From the NCBI GenBank assembly GCA_033762735.1, contig JANRLJ010000072.1:11527-75526 (forward strand): DNA of 64,000 nucleotides. The letters run 5' to 3'. Made by a program: the position numbers and the translations under genes. Under the pieces are notes generated by a model, which saw only the letters and a list, made by a program, of their open reading frames with translations, was not told the origin of the DNA and ran no database searches. Each line of letters opens with the position of its first letter. Positions within the stretch are counted from its first letter, which is position 1. The DNA comes from JANRLJ01 sp033762735 (GTDB lineage: Bacteria; Chloroflexota; Anaerolineae; Aggregatilineales; Phototrophicaceae). Below, piece by piece: positions 42,158-51,105 of this stretch.

Positions 42158-43120
42158 ATGTCCCTTTATCCCCTGCTGCTGAACCCGGCGCTGCATACCC
42201 GTGTGTGGGGCGGGCGCGGCCTGGCCTCCAGACTGCATAAACCGCTGCCGACCGACGAACCCTACGGCGAATCGTGGGAACTGCATGACACGGTGACGGT
42301 CGTCAACGGGGCGCATACCGGACGGACGATTGGCGAACTGGTGCAGGAATACGGCACGGCGCTGATCGGTGAGGGCAACAATCCCGCCGAGGGCTTCCCG
42401 CTGCTGGTCAAATTTCTGGATGCGCAGGACTGGCTCTCGGTGCAGGTGCATCCCAACGACGCGCAGGCCGCCGAACTGGAAGGCGATCCACGCGGCAAAA
42501 CCGAAGCGTGGATCGTGCTGGACTCCGCACCCAACGCGAAGCTGGTCAGCGGGGTCACGCCGGGGACAACCCGCGAGACACTGGCGCAGGCCATCCGCGA
42601 TAATGCGCTGGAGTCGCTGCTGGTGTATACCAATGTGCGCAAGGGCGACGTGCTCTATATGCCCGCCAACACCGTCCACGCGCTGGGACCGGGGCTGCTG
42701 ATTTACGAGATTCAGCAGTCGTCGGACGTGACCTACCGCCTGTATGACTGGGGGCGCCTGGGGCTGGACGGCAAACCGCGCCCGCTGCACATCGAAAAAG
42801 GTGTGCAGGTGTCGAACGTCGAAAACGTCCCGCCGCTGACCCATCCCGGCAGCGATGAAGCCCCGGTCGTGTTTCTGGTCAAGGGCGATTACTTCGTCAC
42901 GCTGCGCTATCGGCTGGATGAAAGCGCCCGTCCCGCGCCACAGATCAGCACACGCGGCCAGTTCCATGCGCTGACCTGCACCGCCGGGGATGTCGGCGTG
43001 GAATGGGACGGTCATACACTCCAGTTCAGTACAGGACAGACGGTGCTGATTCCGGCGAATGCGGGCGCGTATATGCTGCACGGCACAGGCGAGGTGCTGC
43101 GCTCCTCACAGCGGGAGTAG
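42158..43120 (+). CDS. manA: mannose-6-phosphate isomerase, class I
   Basis: A 320-residue short-form phosphomannose isomerase. LNPALHTRVWGGRGLA, YGESWELHD, PLLVKFLDAQDWLSVQVHPND (Zn ligands Gln/His), KTEAWIVLD (Glu) and YMPANTVHALGPGLLIYEIQQSSDVTYRLYDW (His) are all present. It interconverts mannose-6-P and fructose-6-P, feeding GDP-mannose and glycan synthesis. AAAGGAG at 42144-42150 favours ATG 42158 over GTG 42155. Confidence 0.95.
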   Translation: MSLYPLLLNPALHTRVWGGRGLASRLHKPLPTDEPYGESWELHDTVTVVNGAHTGRTIGELVQEYGTALIGEGNNPAEGFPLLVKFLDAQDWLSVQVHPNDAQAAELEGDPRGKTEAWIVLDSAPNAKLVSGVTPGTTRETLAQAIRDNALESLLVYTNVRKGDVLYMPANTVHALGPGLLIYEIQQSSDVTYRLYDWGRLGLDGKPRPLHIEKGVQVSNVENVPPLTHPGSDEAPVVFLVKGDYFVTLRYRLDESARPAPQISTRGQFHALTCTAGDVGVEWDGHTLQFSTGQTVLIPANAGAYMLHGTGEVLRSSQRE

Positions 43121-43244
43121 GCGGTGTTAAGGGCGAGACGCACCTCGCCCCTCCTCATAGCGTGACCGGGAAAATTCAAGCCTGCCCAATGCTGTTTCAG
43201 GCTATAATGCGGGTTGGAACGGCCTTTCCCTGGAACTGCACCGC

Positions 43245-44822
43245 ATGTCGAATGAAATCCTGCTGGAGCACGCGCTTGCCGATTTATCCCACAGCGACAA
43301 ATGGACGCGGGCGACCGCCATCAAAACGCTGGTCGCGCTGAACGCCCACGCCGCCATCCCCCGCCTGATTGATCTCCTGCACGACTCCGAAGCGTTAGTG
43401 CGCGTGACCGCCGCCGAAGCGCTGGGGACGCTGGGCGCGGTCGAGGCGATCCCGGCAGTGGAAACGCTGCTGACGGACGAGGCACGCTCCTGGCTGACGT
43501 ATGGCGAACGGGTAAGCGATGTGGCGGCGGCGGCGCTGGAACGGCTGCGCAGCGCGGAGTCGCGTCTGCCAGCGGTGGCCGCACCCGAAGACCTGTTCAC
43601 TTGGACAGAAGCGCCAGCGTCAGCAGAATCGCCCATTCCCAGCGAAAGCCCGACACCGGAACCTGCCTTTCCAGCGGAACTCCCCGACTGGCTGCGCGAG
43701 TCGGTCGTGCCTTCGACTCTGGCGGAAGCGGCTGATGTCGATGACGACGAAGCCACCAGCGACATTCCCGACTGGCTTCAGGACACCATCGACCTTGCCA
43801 CTGAAGCGCCCGCAGCGCCACCGCCATCTGTGTCGCCGCCAAAGCCATCGCGCTTTGTCCGTCCAAATTCGACACCACCGAGTGAATCGCCACCGCTGCC
43901 AAGTACACCAACCCGCTTTCGCGCCTCATCGCCCGCCCCAGCGCCCGCCGCTGCACCGTTGAAGCAGGCGCGGTTTTCGGCCTATTTCCCGCGCCAGATT
44001 GAAGCGGCGACCCCAAGTACGCGCAACCGCCGTTACAGCCTGCTGGTTTATGCCCACACCGAACAGACCGCCCCGCTGGTCGATCAGGACGCGGGCAAAT
44101 TCCGCGACGAGTTCGGCGGGGATGTGCCACCGCCCACCCAGGCCAGCCAGCAGATCGCGCTGCCAGCCGGAACGCCGATCACCATCATCCCCGAATGTGA
44201 AGGGCTGACGTTTGAGCCGCCCCTGCTGACGAAACGCTGGGATGGGGAGTGGACGCGCTGCGCCTTCGATTTCCGCGTGAGCAAAACGTCGGATGACGAG
44301 CCGCTGCTGGTGCGGGTGGCGGTGCTGATCGAAGGCATCGAGATCGCCCATATCCGCTGCATGATACAGGTGCAGGAGGCGGGGTTGAACGAGGTGAACC
44401 CGCTGGCCGCCGCTAAACTGCAAAGCCAGACGGCGCAGATGTACCAGCAGATTTTTGTCTCCTATGCGCGGGAAGACGAGGCTGTGGCGGAAGCCTATCG
44501 CTTTGCGCAGATGGCCGCCGGGCACGAGGTTTTTATGGACAGTTATTCCATCCGCAGCGGCGGTCGCGATGGCGAGAACTGGAAAGCGGCCTTAGCGCGG
44601 GCGATTGACCAGGCCGATGTGTTCCAGTTGTTCTGGTCGGCGCGGTCGGCTAATTCACCGCATGTGCGTGAGGAATGGCGTTATGCCCTGCTCTATAAAT
44701 GCCCGGAGACGCTGTGCGAGGGGTTCATCCGCCCGGTGTACTGGCAGAAACCGCTGATCGAGCCGCCGGGCGAACTGCGCCATCTGAACTTTCGCTATGT
44801 GAATTTCCAGTCAGAACCGTAG
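43245..44822 (+). CDS. HEAT-repeat / beta-sandwich / TIR protein
   Basis: A 525-residue protein in four parts. HEAT-like repeats (~1-100: ALADLSHSDKWTRATAIKTLV, DSEALVRVTAAEALGTLG), a long Pro/Ser/Glu linker (~105-240), a conserved beta-sandwich found in many cyanobacterial and Chloroflexota TIR proteins (~245-375: FSAYFPRQI, ITIIPECEGLTF, WDGEWTRCAFDF), and a TIR domain (~395-525) with IFVSYAREDE, the BB-loop region VFMDSYSIRSGG, and SPHVREEWRYAL where the NADase Glu would lie. It may signal or degrade NAD on sensing stress or phage. It has no Thoeris or other defence partner gene adjacent. A GTAGGG palindrome-like stretch precedes it (43126-43152). Confidence 0.85.
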   Translation: MSNEILLEHALADLSHSDKWTRATAIKTLVALNAHAAIPRLIDLLHDSEALVRVTAAEALGTLGAVEAIPAVETLLTDEARSWLTYGERVSDVAAAALERLRSAESRLPAVAAPEDLFTWTEAPASAESPIPSESPTPEPAFPAELPDWLRESVVPSTLAEAADVDDDEATSDIPDWLQDTIDLATEAPAAPPPSVSPPKPSRFVRPNSTPPSESPPLPSTPTRFRASSPAPAPAAAPLKQARFSAYFPRQIEAATPSTRNRRYSLLVYAHTEQTAPLVDQDAGKFRDEFGGDVPPPTQASQQIALPAGTPITIIPECEGLTFEPPLLTKRWDGEWTRCAFDFRVSKTSDDEPLLVRVAVLIEGIEIAHIRCMIQVQEAGLNEVNPLAAAKLQSQTAQMYQQIFVSYAREDEAVAEAYRFAQMAAGHEVFMDSYSIRSGGRDGENWKAALARAIDQADVFQLFWSARSANSPHVREEWRYALLYKCPETLCEGFIRPVYWQKPLIEPPGELRHLNFRYVNFQSEP

Positions 44823-44986
44823 CGCCGCACCTGTGTGCCCCCATCACCCCGCCGCGCATGGCTAGTACGATCCACGTCAGGCCGAAACACAGATTAATGA
44901 CCGGACGCAGCCGTCGATAGACCGCCTGCATGTGCGGATGCGAGAAGCACAGCGCCAGCAGGATATTACCAGCCAGCGCAGTTATC

Positions 44987-45148
44987 AGCGGGCAAACCTT
45001 CGATTACACCGCGTTCGGCGATTTGCTCTCCACCGGAACACCGACCACCGACTACCTCTACACCGGGCAGCAGTTCGACGCAGCTACCGGCCTCTACAGC
45101 CTGCGCGCCCGCTACTACGACCCCGGCACAGGCCGCTTCAACCCATAA
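44987..45148 (+). pseudogene. RHS-repeat core remnant
   Basis: About 53 residues of an RHS-associated core: SGQTFDYTAFGDLLS, TDYLYTGQQFDAATGLYSLRARYYD and PGTGRFNP, then a stop. The start of the RHS protein and its usual toxin tail are missing. Upstream sequence 44823-44986 shows no RHS pattern. It is a fragment of a larger polymorphic-toxin-like gene. On the minus strand, 44822-44931 has a short hydrophobic frame of doubtful reality. Confidence 0.75.
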
Positions 45149-45305
45149 GTTCGACCGGAACATTCTGAAGCGTATATTCCTCGGGATGTTGAGCCTTTGC
45201 TACTATTCAGGCAGGGCAGATGGGCTGACAAAAGTATTCCCTGTTGATACAGTACTGAGAAGTTCATCCTTCACTCCTATGCAATCAAGGATTACAGGAA
45301 CTTCG

Positions 45306-46214
45306 ATGCACCTTCGCCCCGAAACATCGTCTGATTATCCCGCCGTCGCCCGCCTGAACGTTCGTGCCTTTGGAAACCGTGCAGCCGAAGCTGTCATTGT
45401 CGCGCTGCTGCGGGGGAGCGCCGCTTATCACCCCGATCTGTCACTGGTTGCAGAAAAGGATGGGCAAATCGTCGGGCACGCACTATTCACCACCTACACA
45501 ATCCGTCTGATGGGCGAGGACGTGCGTGCTGCGCTCCTGGCTCCTCTGGCCGTTGATCCTGCTTTTCAGAAGCAGGGCATCGGAGGAACGTTGATGCAGG
45601 CAGGGCACGAAGCCGCCCGCCTTCACGGCTGTACCCTGGCCTTCCTGATAGGCCACCCGTCGTATTACCCCCGGTTCGGCTACCGCACCCACGCCTTTGG
45701 CCTCACGTCGCTGATCGTGCACGCCGATACGCTCCCTCTTGACCGCTCCATGCTGGTTACTCGTACTCCTACTGAGGCGGATCTCCCGGCACTGCTGGCG
45801 CTGTGGGAGCACGAAGAGGGAAACGTAGACTTTTCAATCAAACCGGATGGCACGCTGCTGGATTGGCTTAGTCCGAACCCGGCGATCACCACAACGGTGT
45901 ACGAGCGTGACGGAGAAATTGTCGGTTACACGCGCGTCCTCGGTGAGACGCCGCGCATGTTTCTGGCAAAGGACGAAGACGCCGCCTGGGCAATAGCGGG
46001 ACTGCTGATGACGGATGGTGCAGTAACGCTGCCGCTGCATCATGCCTCCACATCGGCATCGGCGTTCAAAGGGGCACCAACAGGCGAGACATGGGAAGCT
46101 GCGATGGCGTACAGTCTCGCGCCGAACCCTTTTGATTCGTACTATCCCCTGGTAGGTGAAGGAAAGCGTCCAGCGGGTCGTCCTCTGTGGCCTGCACCGT
46201 TCGATCTGGCATAG
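45306..46214 (+). CDS. GNAT family N-acetyltransferase
   Basis: A 302-residue protein with the acetyl-CoA-binding block LAPLAVDPAFQKQGIGGTLMQAGHEAARLHGC (R/Q-x-x-G-x-G) near residue 85 and GHPSYYPRFGYRTHAFGL after it, typical of YhbS-like GNATs. The C-terminal ~130 residues are a second, degenerate GNAT-like region. ATG 45306 with AGGA upstream is chosen; the frame back to 45186 has no ribosome site. Substrate unknown. Confidence 0.87.
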   Translation: MHLRPETSSDYPAVARLNVRAFGNRAAEAVIVALLRGSAAYHPDLSLVAEKDGQIVGHALFTTYTIRLMGEDVRAALLAPLAVDPAFQKQGIGGTLMQAGHEAARLHGCTLAFLIGHPSYYPRFGYRTHAFGLTSLIVHADTLPLDRSMLVTRTPTEADLPALLALWEHEEGNVDFSIKPDGTLLDWLSPNPAITTTVYERDGEIVGYTRVLGETPRMFLAKDEDAAWAIAGLLMTDGAVTLPLHHASTSASAFKGAPTGETWEAAMAYSLAPNPFDSYYPLVGEGKRPAGRPLWPAPFDLA

Positions 46215-46257
46215 CGGCAATGTAGGGGAGCACCGGTGTGCTCCCGAACGCGATTGA

Positions 46258-47172
46258 TCACCCCGCCGGGCTGACCTCGCCGCGCACCGCCAGCCCATAA
46301 CCGAGCCGCAGCATCAGCCACGTCGCCAGCGCAAACAGCGCCAATCCACCGAGCGCCAGCGGGACATAGCTGAAGCCGCCATGAGCACGCAGTACCGCAA
46401 ACATCTGGACAAACCACAGGCCGCTGAGCGCGAACAGGATCAGCCGAGTAGTGAGCGCGAAGGTTGCAATCGTCACGCCGCTCCAGTTGGAGAGCGACAG
46501 CCCCACGCCCATCGCTGCTGTGAAGGTCGCGTCCAGGAAGGTGTAAGCCGCCATGATCGCCACCAGCGGCGGGATGTAGCCGAGGTTGGGCGATAGTCCG
46601 AACGGGGCAGGCGCGAGCGGCCAATTCGCGGCGGAATTCAGCGCCAGCACCAGCCAGGCCACCAGCCCCAGCCGCAGCAGGAAGATCATCACGTGATCGC
46701 CCCACAGCGCTTGCAGCGATGCCCACCACTTGCCCAGCACCACTCGCCCGGCGTCGATATTGGTCAGCACCAGCGTCTCCCAGGTGCGCCCGGTCTTCTC
46801 CCGCGAGATGCTGTTGGCGGAGAGGCCAAGTGTGATGAGGATGACCACCACATACAACGAGATATTCATCACGAGCATCAGCAGCATGGCGACGGCCAGC
46901 CCGGTTTCCAGCGCCGATTGCCCCACCGAGGGAAAAGCCGGGAGCGCCTTCCAGCCCAGCAGGCCGCCGACAAAATAGATCAGCGAGGCCAGCAGTGCCG
47001 GGAGCAGCATCAGCACCGCCAGCGCAATCCAGCCACGCCCGGAGCGGCTCTTCTCGATGATGTACCACTGATGGCGTGCTTCGGCCACGAGAATCGGGTT
47101 GCGCAGAAAACGCGCCAGCACGGTCGGTTGGGGTTGTGTTTCGATCATTGGGGCATTGTGGGTAATGGTCAT
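46258..47172 (-). CDS. ABC-2-like membrane permease (no ATPase nearby)
   Basis: A 304-residue polytopic protein with about six membrane helices. NSISREKTGRTWETLVLTNIDAGRVVLGKWWASL between helices matches the cytoplasmic loop of ABC-2 permease subunits. Another start (MIETQPQPTV) at 46-47 kb is possible. A paralogue lies at 47482. No ABC ATPase gene is found in the window. Confidence 0.75.
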   Translation of the reverse strand: MTITHNAPMIETQPQPTVLARFLRNPILVAEARHQWYIIEKSRSGRGWIALAVLMLLPALLASLIYFVGGLLGWKALPAFPSVGQSALETGLAVAMLLMLVMNISLYVVVILITLGLSANSISREKTGRTWETLVLTNIDAGRVVLGKWWASLQALWGDHVMIFLLRLGLVAWLVLALNSAANWPLAPAPFGLSPNLGYIPPLVAIMAAYTFLDATFTAAMGVGLSLSNWSGVTIATFALTTRLILFALSGLWFVQMFAVLRAHGGFSYVPLALGGLALFALATWLMLRLGYGLAVRGEVSPAG

Positions 47173-47184
47173 GGGTTGCTCTCA

Positions 47185-47480
47185 GCGGTTAGTTTTTAGC
47201 ATTTAGCTTTTAGCAGTCAGCGCGACTTTCATTGTACTTTCAACTCGGTACTCGGTACTTTCGACTCGGTTACTCACTGATGTTACGCACTAGCCCTCAC
47301 CCCCCAGCCCCCTCTCCCGACCGCTGCGCTGGGAGAGGGGGAGAAAGAACGTCCTGCGAGAGCAAGTCCCTCTTGAAGAGGGTGTCGCTGCGCTTATAGA
47401 GTGAGGGCAAACAGTCGTAGTTTATGTAAGGTCAGTTACTCCGTACTTTTCACTCGGTACTCGGTACTTTCGACTCCGTA
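47185..47480. repeat. intergenic repeat cluster
   Basis: No gene is seen in 47173-47481. It contains TTTTAGCATTTAGC units (47188-47215), ACTCGGT heptamers (47238-47276 and 47450-47480) and a long compound CCTCACCCC hairpin element (47291-47405). Confidence 0.8.
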
Positions 47481-47481
47481 C

Positions 47482-48519
47482 TTAAGGAGATACATTCTGC
47501 TGTCGCGCCAGCCACGCCGCCACGCGCAGTTGCAGCCGGGCATTCAGCAGATGGTTCGCCATCGCCACGACCGCTGCCGCCACGTAAATCGCTTCGTTGG
47601 CGTCCAGCGGATTCGCCAGCGCACAGCACAGCAGCAGGCCGCTATCGACCAGGGTGAAGGCGAGGATGCCGAAAAACAGGATCAGCCGTTCCAGCGTTTG
47701 CGGGGGCAGACCCGAAAGCAGATTCAGCGCGAAACACCCCACGAAGAATCCCACGATCCCCAGCACCAGCGCCAGACACCCCAGCCCGACCTGTAGGCCG
47801 CAGCCCTTCCACGTCCAGTGACGGCGGTTAAAGGCCTGCACCATGTTCACAGACGCGGTGGAAAGGCTCCCGGTCACGGTCAGCGGCAGCGACAGGGCGA
47901 TTGCCAGCGCAATATCACGCGCCACCGCCAGCGGCGAAATGCCGACACCGACATCAGGATAGACCAGATAGCGTTGGAGGTGCTGCTCGTAACTCAGCAG
48001 TGGATAGATAATCGCGCCCAATCCTACACAGGCCGCCCCACGCAGGAACGCCGCAACCGGGACTTCCGGCCACACCGCCAGAAAACTCCCCCACCATTTG
48101 CCCACCGCCATCCGCCGCGCACTGATCCCGGTCAGCAGAAGCAGCTCCCAGGTGTTCCCGTTGCGCTCCCGCACGATGCTTTCCGCGCAGCCCTGGTTGA
48201 TACGGCGCACCACCGGGCTGTAGACCAGCAGCGCCCCGGTGACGACAAGCCCGACCACCGTAATCATCCCCCACAACACCAGCGGAAACGGCGTGAAGAC
48301 ATCGGGCGTGAAGCGATACATCATCAGCGACAGTGCAATCACCAGCACGGCCAGCACCAGCAGCAGCCTGTTCAGCAGACGCATCAACCCCCTTGCCCAG
48401 CGACGCACCGGCTTGATCGCCCGCCTCTGATGCAGCCGTTCGGCCTGCGCCAGTGGATTGCTCGACAGCGCCCCGACCGTTTCGCGTATCGTGCGCAGCA
48501 GCGGCCAATCCTGCGTCAT
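47482..48519 (-). CDS. ABC-2-like membrane permease (paralogue)
   Basis: A 345-residue polytopic membrane protein with about seven hydrophobic segments. SIVRERNGNTWELLLLTGISARRMAVGKWWGSFLAVW aligns with the loop of the protein at 46258, so the two are paralogues. An N-terminal cytoplasmic region (~1-45) is Arg-rich. ATG 48519 (MTQDWPLLRTI) is chosen over an ATG at 48543. Their pairing suggests two halves of one exporter whose ATPase is elsewhere. Confidence 0.75.
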   Translation of the reverse strand: MTQDWPLLRTIRETVGALSSNPLAQAERLHQRRAIKPVRRWARGLMRLLNRLLLVLAVLVIALSLMMYRFTPDVFTPFPLVLWGMITVVGLVVTGALLVYSPVVRRINQGCAESIVRERNGNTWELLLLTGISARRMAVGKWWGSFLAVWPEVPVAAFLRGAACVGLGAIIYPLLSYEQHLQRYLVYPDVGVGISPLAVARDIALAIALSLPLTVTGSLSTASVNMVQAFNRRHWTWKGCGLQVGLGCLALVLGIVGFFVGCFALNLLSGLPPQTLERLILFFGILAFTLVDSGLLLCCALANPLDANEAIYVAAAVVAMANHLLNARLQLRVAAWLARQQNVSP

Positions 48520-48639
48520 CGTGCGGCTCCAGCGGCGGTGCACATCAGATCAGCGAATAACATGGTAGAGAACAGGATCAACAAACGCTCTCCCTTCCAG
48601 ATGGAAGCCATCAGCTCTAACGTGATTATAGGCCACTCT

Positions 48640-51105
48640 GTCTGAAGAAACGTATGACTTTTTGGGGGTTGTGTGACAATTGAGATGGTTTTGCATTTGA
48701 GAGAAATTTAGTACAATATCGGAACTTCTGTTCAACTTTATAGTTTGGATATTTTACTCTGTGAAGCATAAATCTGAGCGTCGCACTGAACAATTGATAC
48801 AAGACCTTTTGAATATTCAAGGCTGGCCTGTAGGACGACCACCGAAAGGACGTGTCGTACAGCAGAATGAATACAAAGCCTTTGTCCAATTAGAAGCGAT
48901 TTTCAAAGGTCGCAGTAAGCGTGGAAGTGGAGATGCTTATCCAGACTTTCTGACCGTTGCCGAGAACTCCTATCGTCCTCAAATGGTCATTGAAGCCAAA
49001 GCCAATGAGCGAGATATTGAGGCAGCTTTTTCCGAGGTCTGTAATATCTATGGTGAGGCTTGTATTAAAGCAGGGCATCCTGTCATTGCTGTCGGAATTG
49101 CGGGGCAGGAAAAAACAGAAATTCAAATTCGAGTTGCTAAATTTTTAAATGATACATGGCAACCTATTGTCTATGCAGGAAAACCAATCTCATGGCTTCC
49201 AACGCCTGCTGATGTTGATCGACTCCTTATTAATGTAGACTTATTCGATTTAGCACCTGTTGTTCCTCGTGTAGAAGTTCTGGCTGAGAAAGCCGATTTT
49301 ATCAATCGTCTTTTACGGGAAGCAAGCGTAAAGGACGAATATAGGCCTGCGTACATTGGTGCGATGATGCTGGGTTTGTGGCAATCAAAAGGTCAAATTA
49401 GAAAGGCCAGTGACTATGTACTTAATGATATTAACAAAGCTGCTGAGGACGCATTTATAAGAGCAGGCAAGTCAGAGCTTGCCCGAAGTTTGCGATTGGA
49501 TGAGGCTAATGTAAAGTTGGCAAACTCCGCATGGCAAATTTTGGCGACGCTAGAAAAGCTGAACGTTGTTAGTGCTGCTTTTGATCATGATTATCTGGGG
49601 CAGTTATATGAAATTTTCTTTAGATATACTGGTGGTAACACAATAGGGCAATATTTTACCCCACGACATGTAGCACGTTTTATGGCTGATATTTGCCAAA
49701 CCTCTCTGCAAGATGTTGTTATTGATCCTGCATGTGGAACAGGCGGATTTTTGGTTGCTTGCATTCAGCGAGCTTATGAGAACTTAAATGCAAGTTACGA
49801 AGATGCAGTAGAAATGGTTCGTAATCAACTTCTGGGTTATGAATCGGAACCCGTTACTGCTGCTCTATGCGTAGCTAACATGATTTTAAGAGGTGATGGC
49901 AAAACAGGTATTCGTAAAGCAGACTGCTTTTCAGCGTCGGATTACCCTATGGGTCAATGTCAAGTCGCGCTGATGAATCCACCATTCCCTCATAAAAAAA
50001 CAGATACACCAACTGAAACGTTCATAGCCAGAGCTTTAGACGCTTTGGAGACACGAGGTAAGCTTGCTGTAATTGTTCCTACGAGCTTGCTGGTGAAAAA
50101 AGATAAAGGGATCTGGCGAAAGGCAATTTTGCAAAAGCATACACTCCTAGGTGTGTGTCAAATGCCAGATGAAATTTTTCAGCCTTTTGCGTCTGCTACA
50201 ACTTCTGTGTTGCTCATTGAAAAAGGTATTCCACATAACGCTAAACAAAAAACAGTTTTTGTGCGTACACAAGAAGATGGGTTTAGTTTGAAAAAGGGCA
50301 TTCGAATACCTCGGCAAGACAACAAGAATGATTTACCACAGGCAGTTGACGCAATACTCAACAAAACTATTACGCCTGGGTTTAGTGGTGTAGCAGCCGT
50401 CAAAGATGGCGACGAATGGTCTCCGGGTGCCTATATCCCTTCTGGAGTGCCTACGGAAGCTGATCTGAAAATAAGTGTTGACGAGTTACTGAGACGATTG
50501 GCATCTTTTTACATTCGATACGCGCAAGAAGTTGCTAATCAGCGGAAGAAGATTCAAACAGAAGAATTGACAGTCAAACCTTACCGCAGCATATTAAGTA
50601 AGGCAAGGTTAGATAACGCTCAACGTGTGGCGCGAAACTCAAACACAATAGGAGATGTTTTTGACATCTACTATGGTCAAAAAGAATTACACAGCCGTGA
50701 AGGTATTCCACCTGGTAGTTCCTTAGTTATTTCTCCCACAGAACAATACAACGGGTGTTATGGATGGTTGTCTGTAGAACCTCTATTGAAACCTCCATTT
50801 ATCACAGTTGCTCAAACCGGTACGATTGGTGAAGCATTTGTCCAACTAGAACCATGTGCAGTCAACGACGATTGTCTAGTTTTGTTGCCCAAACAAGTAG
50901 AACCTCCCCTATCTTTGCTGTTTATTGCAGCAGCAACTATTCGGTTGGAAAAGTGGCGGTTCAGCTATGGGAGAAAGCTAACCCCACGTCGTATTTGCGA
51001 TTTTCCACTTTCAATTACAGAGGAAATGAAAACTTGGGCCGAAGATCGCATTAAAATGTGGCTCACTATAACTGAAAACGCCGTAGAACACTACTTGTAG
51101 TTTCG
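48640..51105. other. AT-rich inserted segment carrying the type IIG gene
   Basis: Composition changes abruptly at about 48640-48660 and again at 51100-51106, where the GC-rich PucR gene begins. The insert contains the single restriction gene plus ~110 bp of AT-rich leader with a TACAAT (48712-48717) that may be a -10 element. No integrase, terminal repeats or target duplication are evident. Confidence 0.7.
48761..51100 (+). CDS. type IIG restriction-modification enzyme
   Basis: A 779-residue single-chain enzyme. The N-terminus is an HsdR_N-like nuclease with a PD-(D/E)XK core (YPDFLTVAE ... MVIEAKANE, about 65-85). Residues ~250-530 are an HsdM-like N6-adenine methyltransferase with a helical bundle, DPACGTGGF (motif I, ~325) and NPPFPHKK (motif IV, ~408). 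The C-terminal ~180 residues are an HsdS-like target-recognition domain. There is no helicase, so it is not type I. The start is GTG at 48761. Codon usage and composition are visibly AT-rich compared with both neighbours, a mark of recent transfer. Confidence 0.85.
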   Translation: MKHKSERRTEQLIQDLLNIQGWPVGRPPKGRVVQQNEYKAFVQLEAIFKGRSKRGSGDAYPDFLTVAENSYRPQMVIEAKANERDIEAAFSEVCNIYGEACIKAGHPVIAVGIAGQEKTEIQIRVAKFLNDTWQPIVYAGKPISWLPTPADVDRLLINVDLFDLAPVVPRVEVLAEKADFINRLLREASVKDEYRPAYIGAMMLGLWQSKGQIRKASDYVLNDINKAAEDAFIRAGKSELARSLRLDEANVKLANSAWQILATLEKLNVVSAAFDHDYLGQLYEIFFRYTGGNTIGQYFTPRHVARFMADICQTSLQDVVIDPACGTGGFLVACIQRAYENLNASYEDAVEMVRNQLLGYESEPVTAALCVANMILRGDGKTGIRKADCFSASDYPMGQCQVALMNPPFPHKKTDTPTETFIARALDALETRGKLAVIVPTSLLVKKDKGIWRKAILQKHTLLGVCQMPDEIFQPFASATTSVLLIEKGIPHNAKQKTVFVRTQEDGFSLKKGIRIPRQDNKNDLPQAVDAILNKTITPGFSGVAAVKDGDEWSPGAYIPSGVPTEADLKISVDELLRRLASFYIRYAQEVANQRKKIQTEELTVKPYRSILSKARLDNAQRVARNSNTIGDVFDIYYGQKELHSREGIPPGSSLVISPTEQYNGCYGWLSVEPLLKPPFITVAQTGTIGEAFVQLEPCAVNDDCLVLLPKQVEPPLSLLFIAAATIRLEKWRFSYGRKLTPRRICDFPLSITEEMKTWAEDRIKMWLTITENAVEHYL

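Noticed and set aside
44725..44931. Minus-strand small membrane protein overlapping the TIR gene end
   Set aside because: Only the first ~30 codons look membrane-like and the rest is antisense to the TIR domain; too weak to call a gene.
48640..51105. Type I restriction locus
   Set aside because: No HsdR helicase and no separate HsdM or HsdS genes; one chain carries nuclease, methyltransferase and specificity parts.
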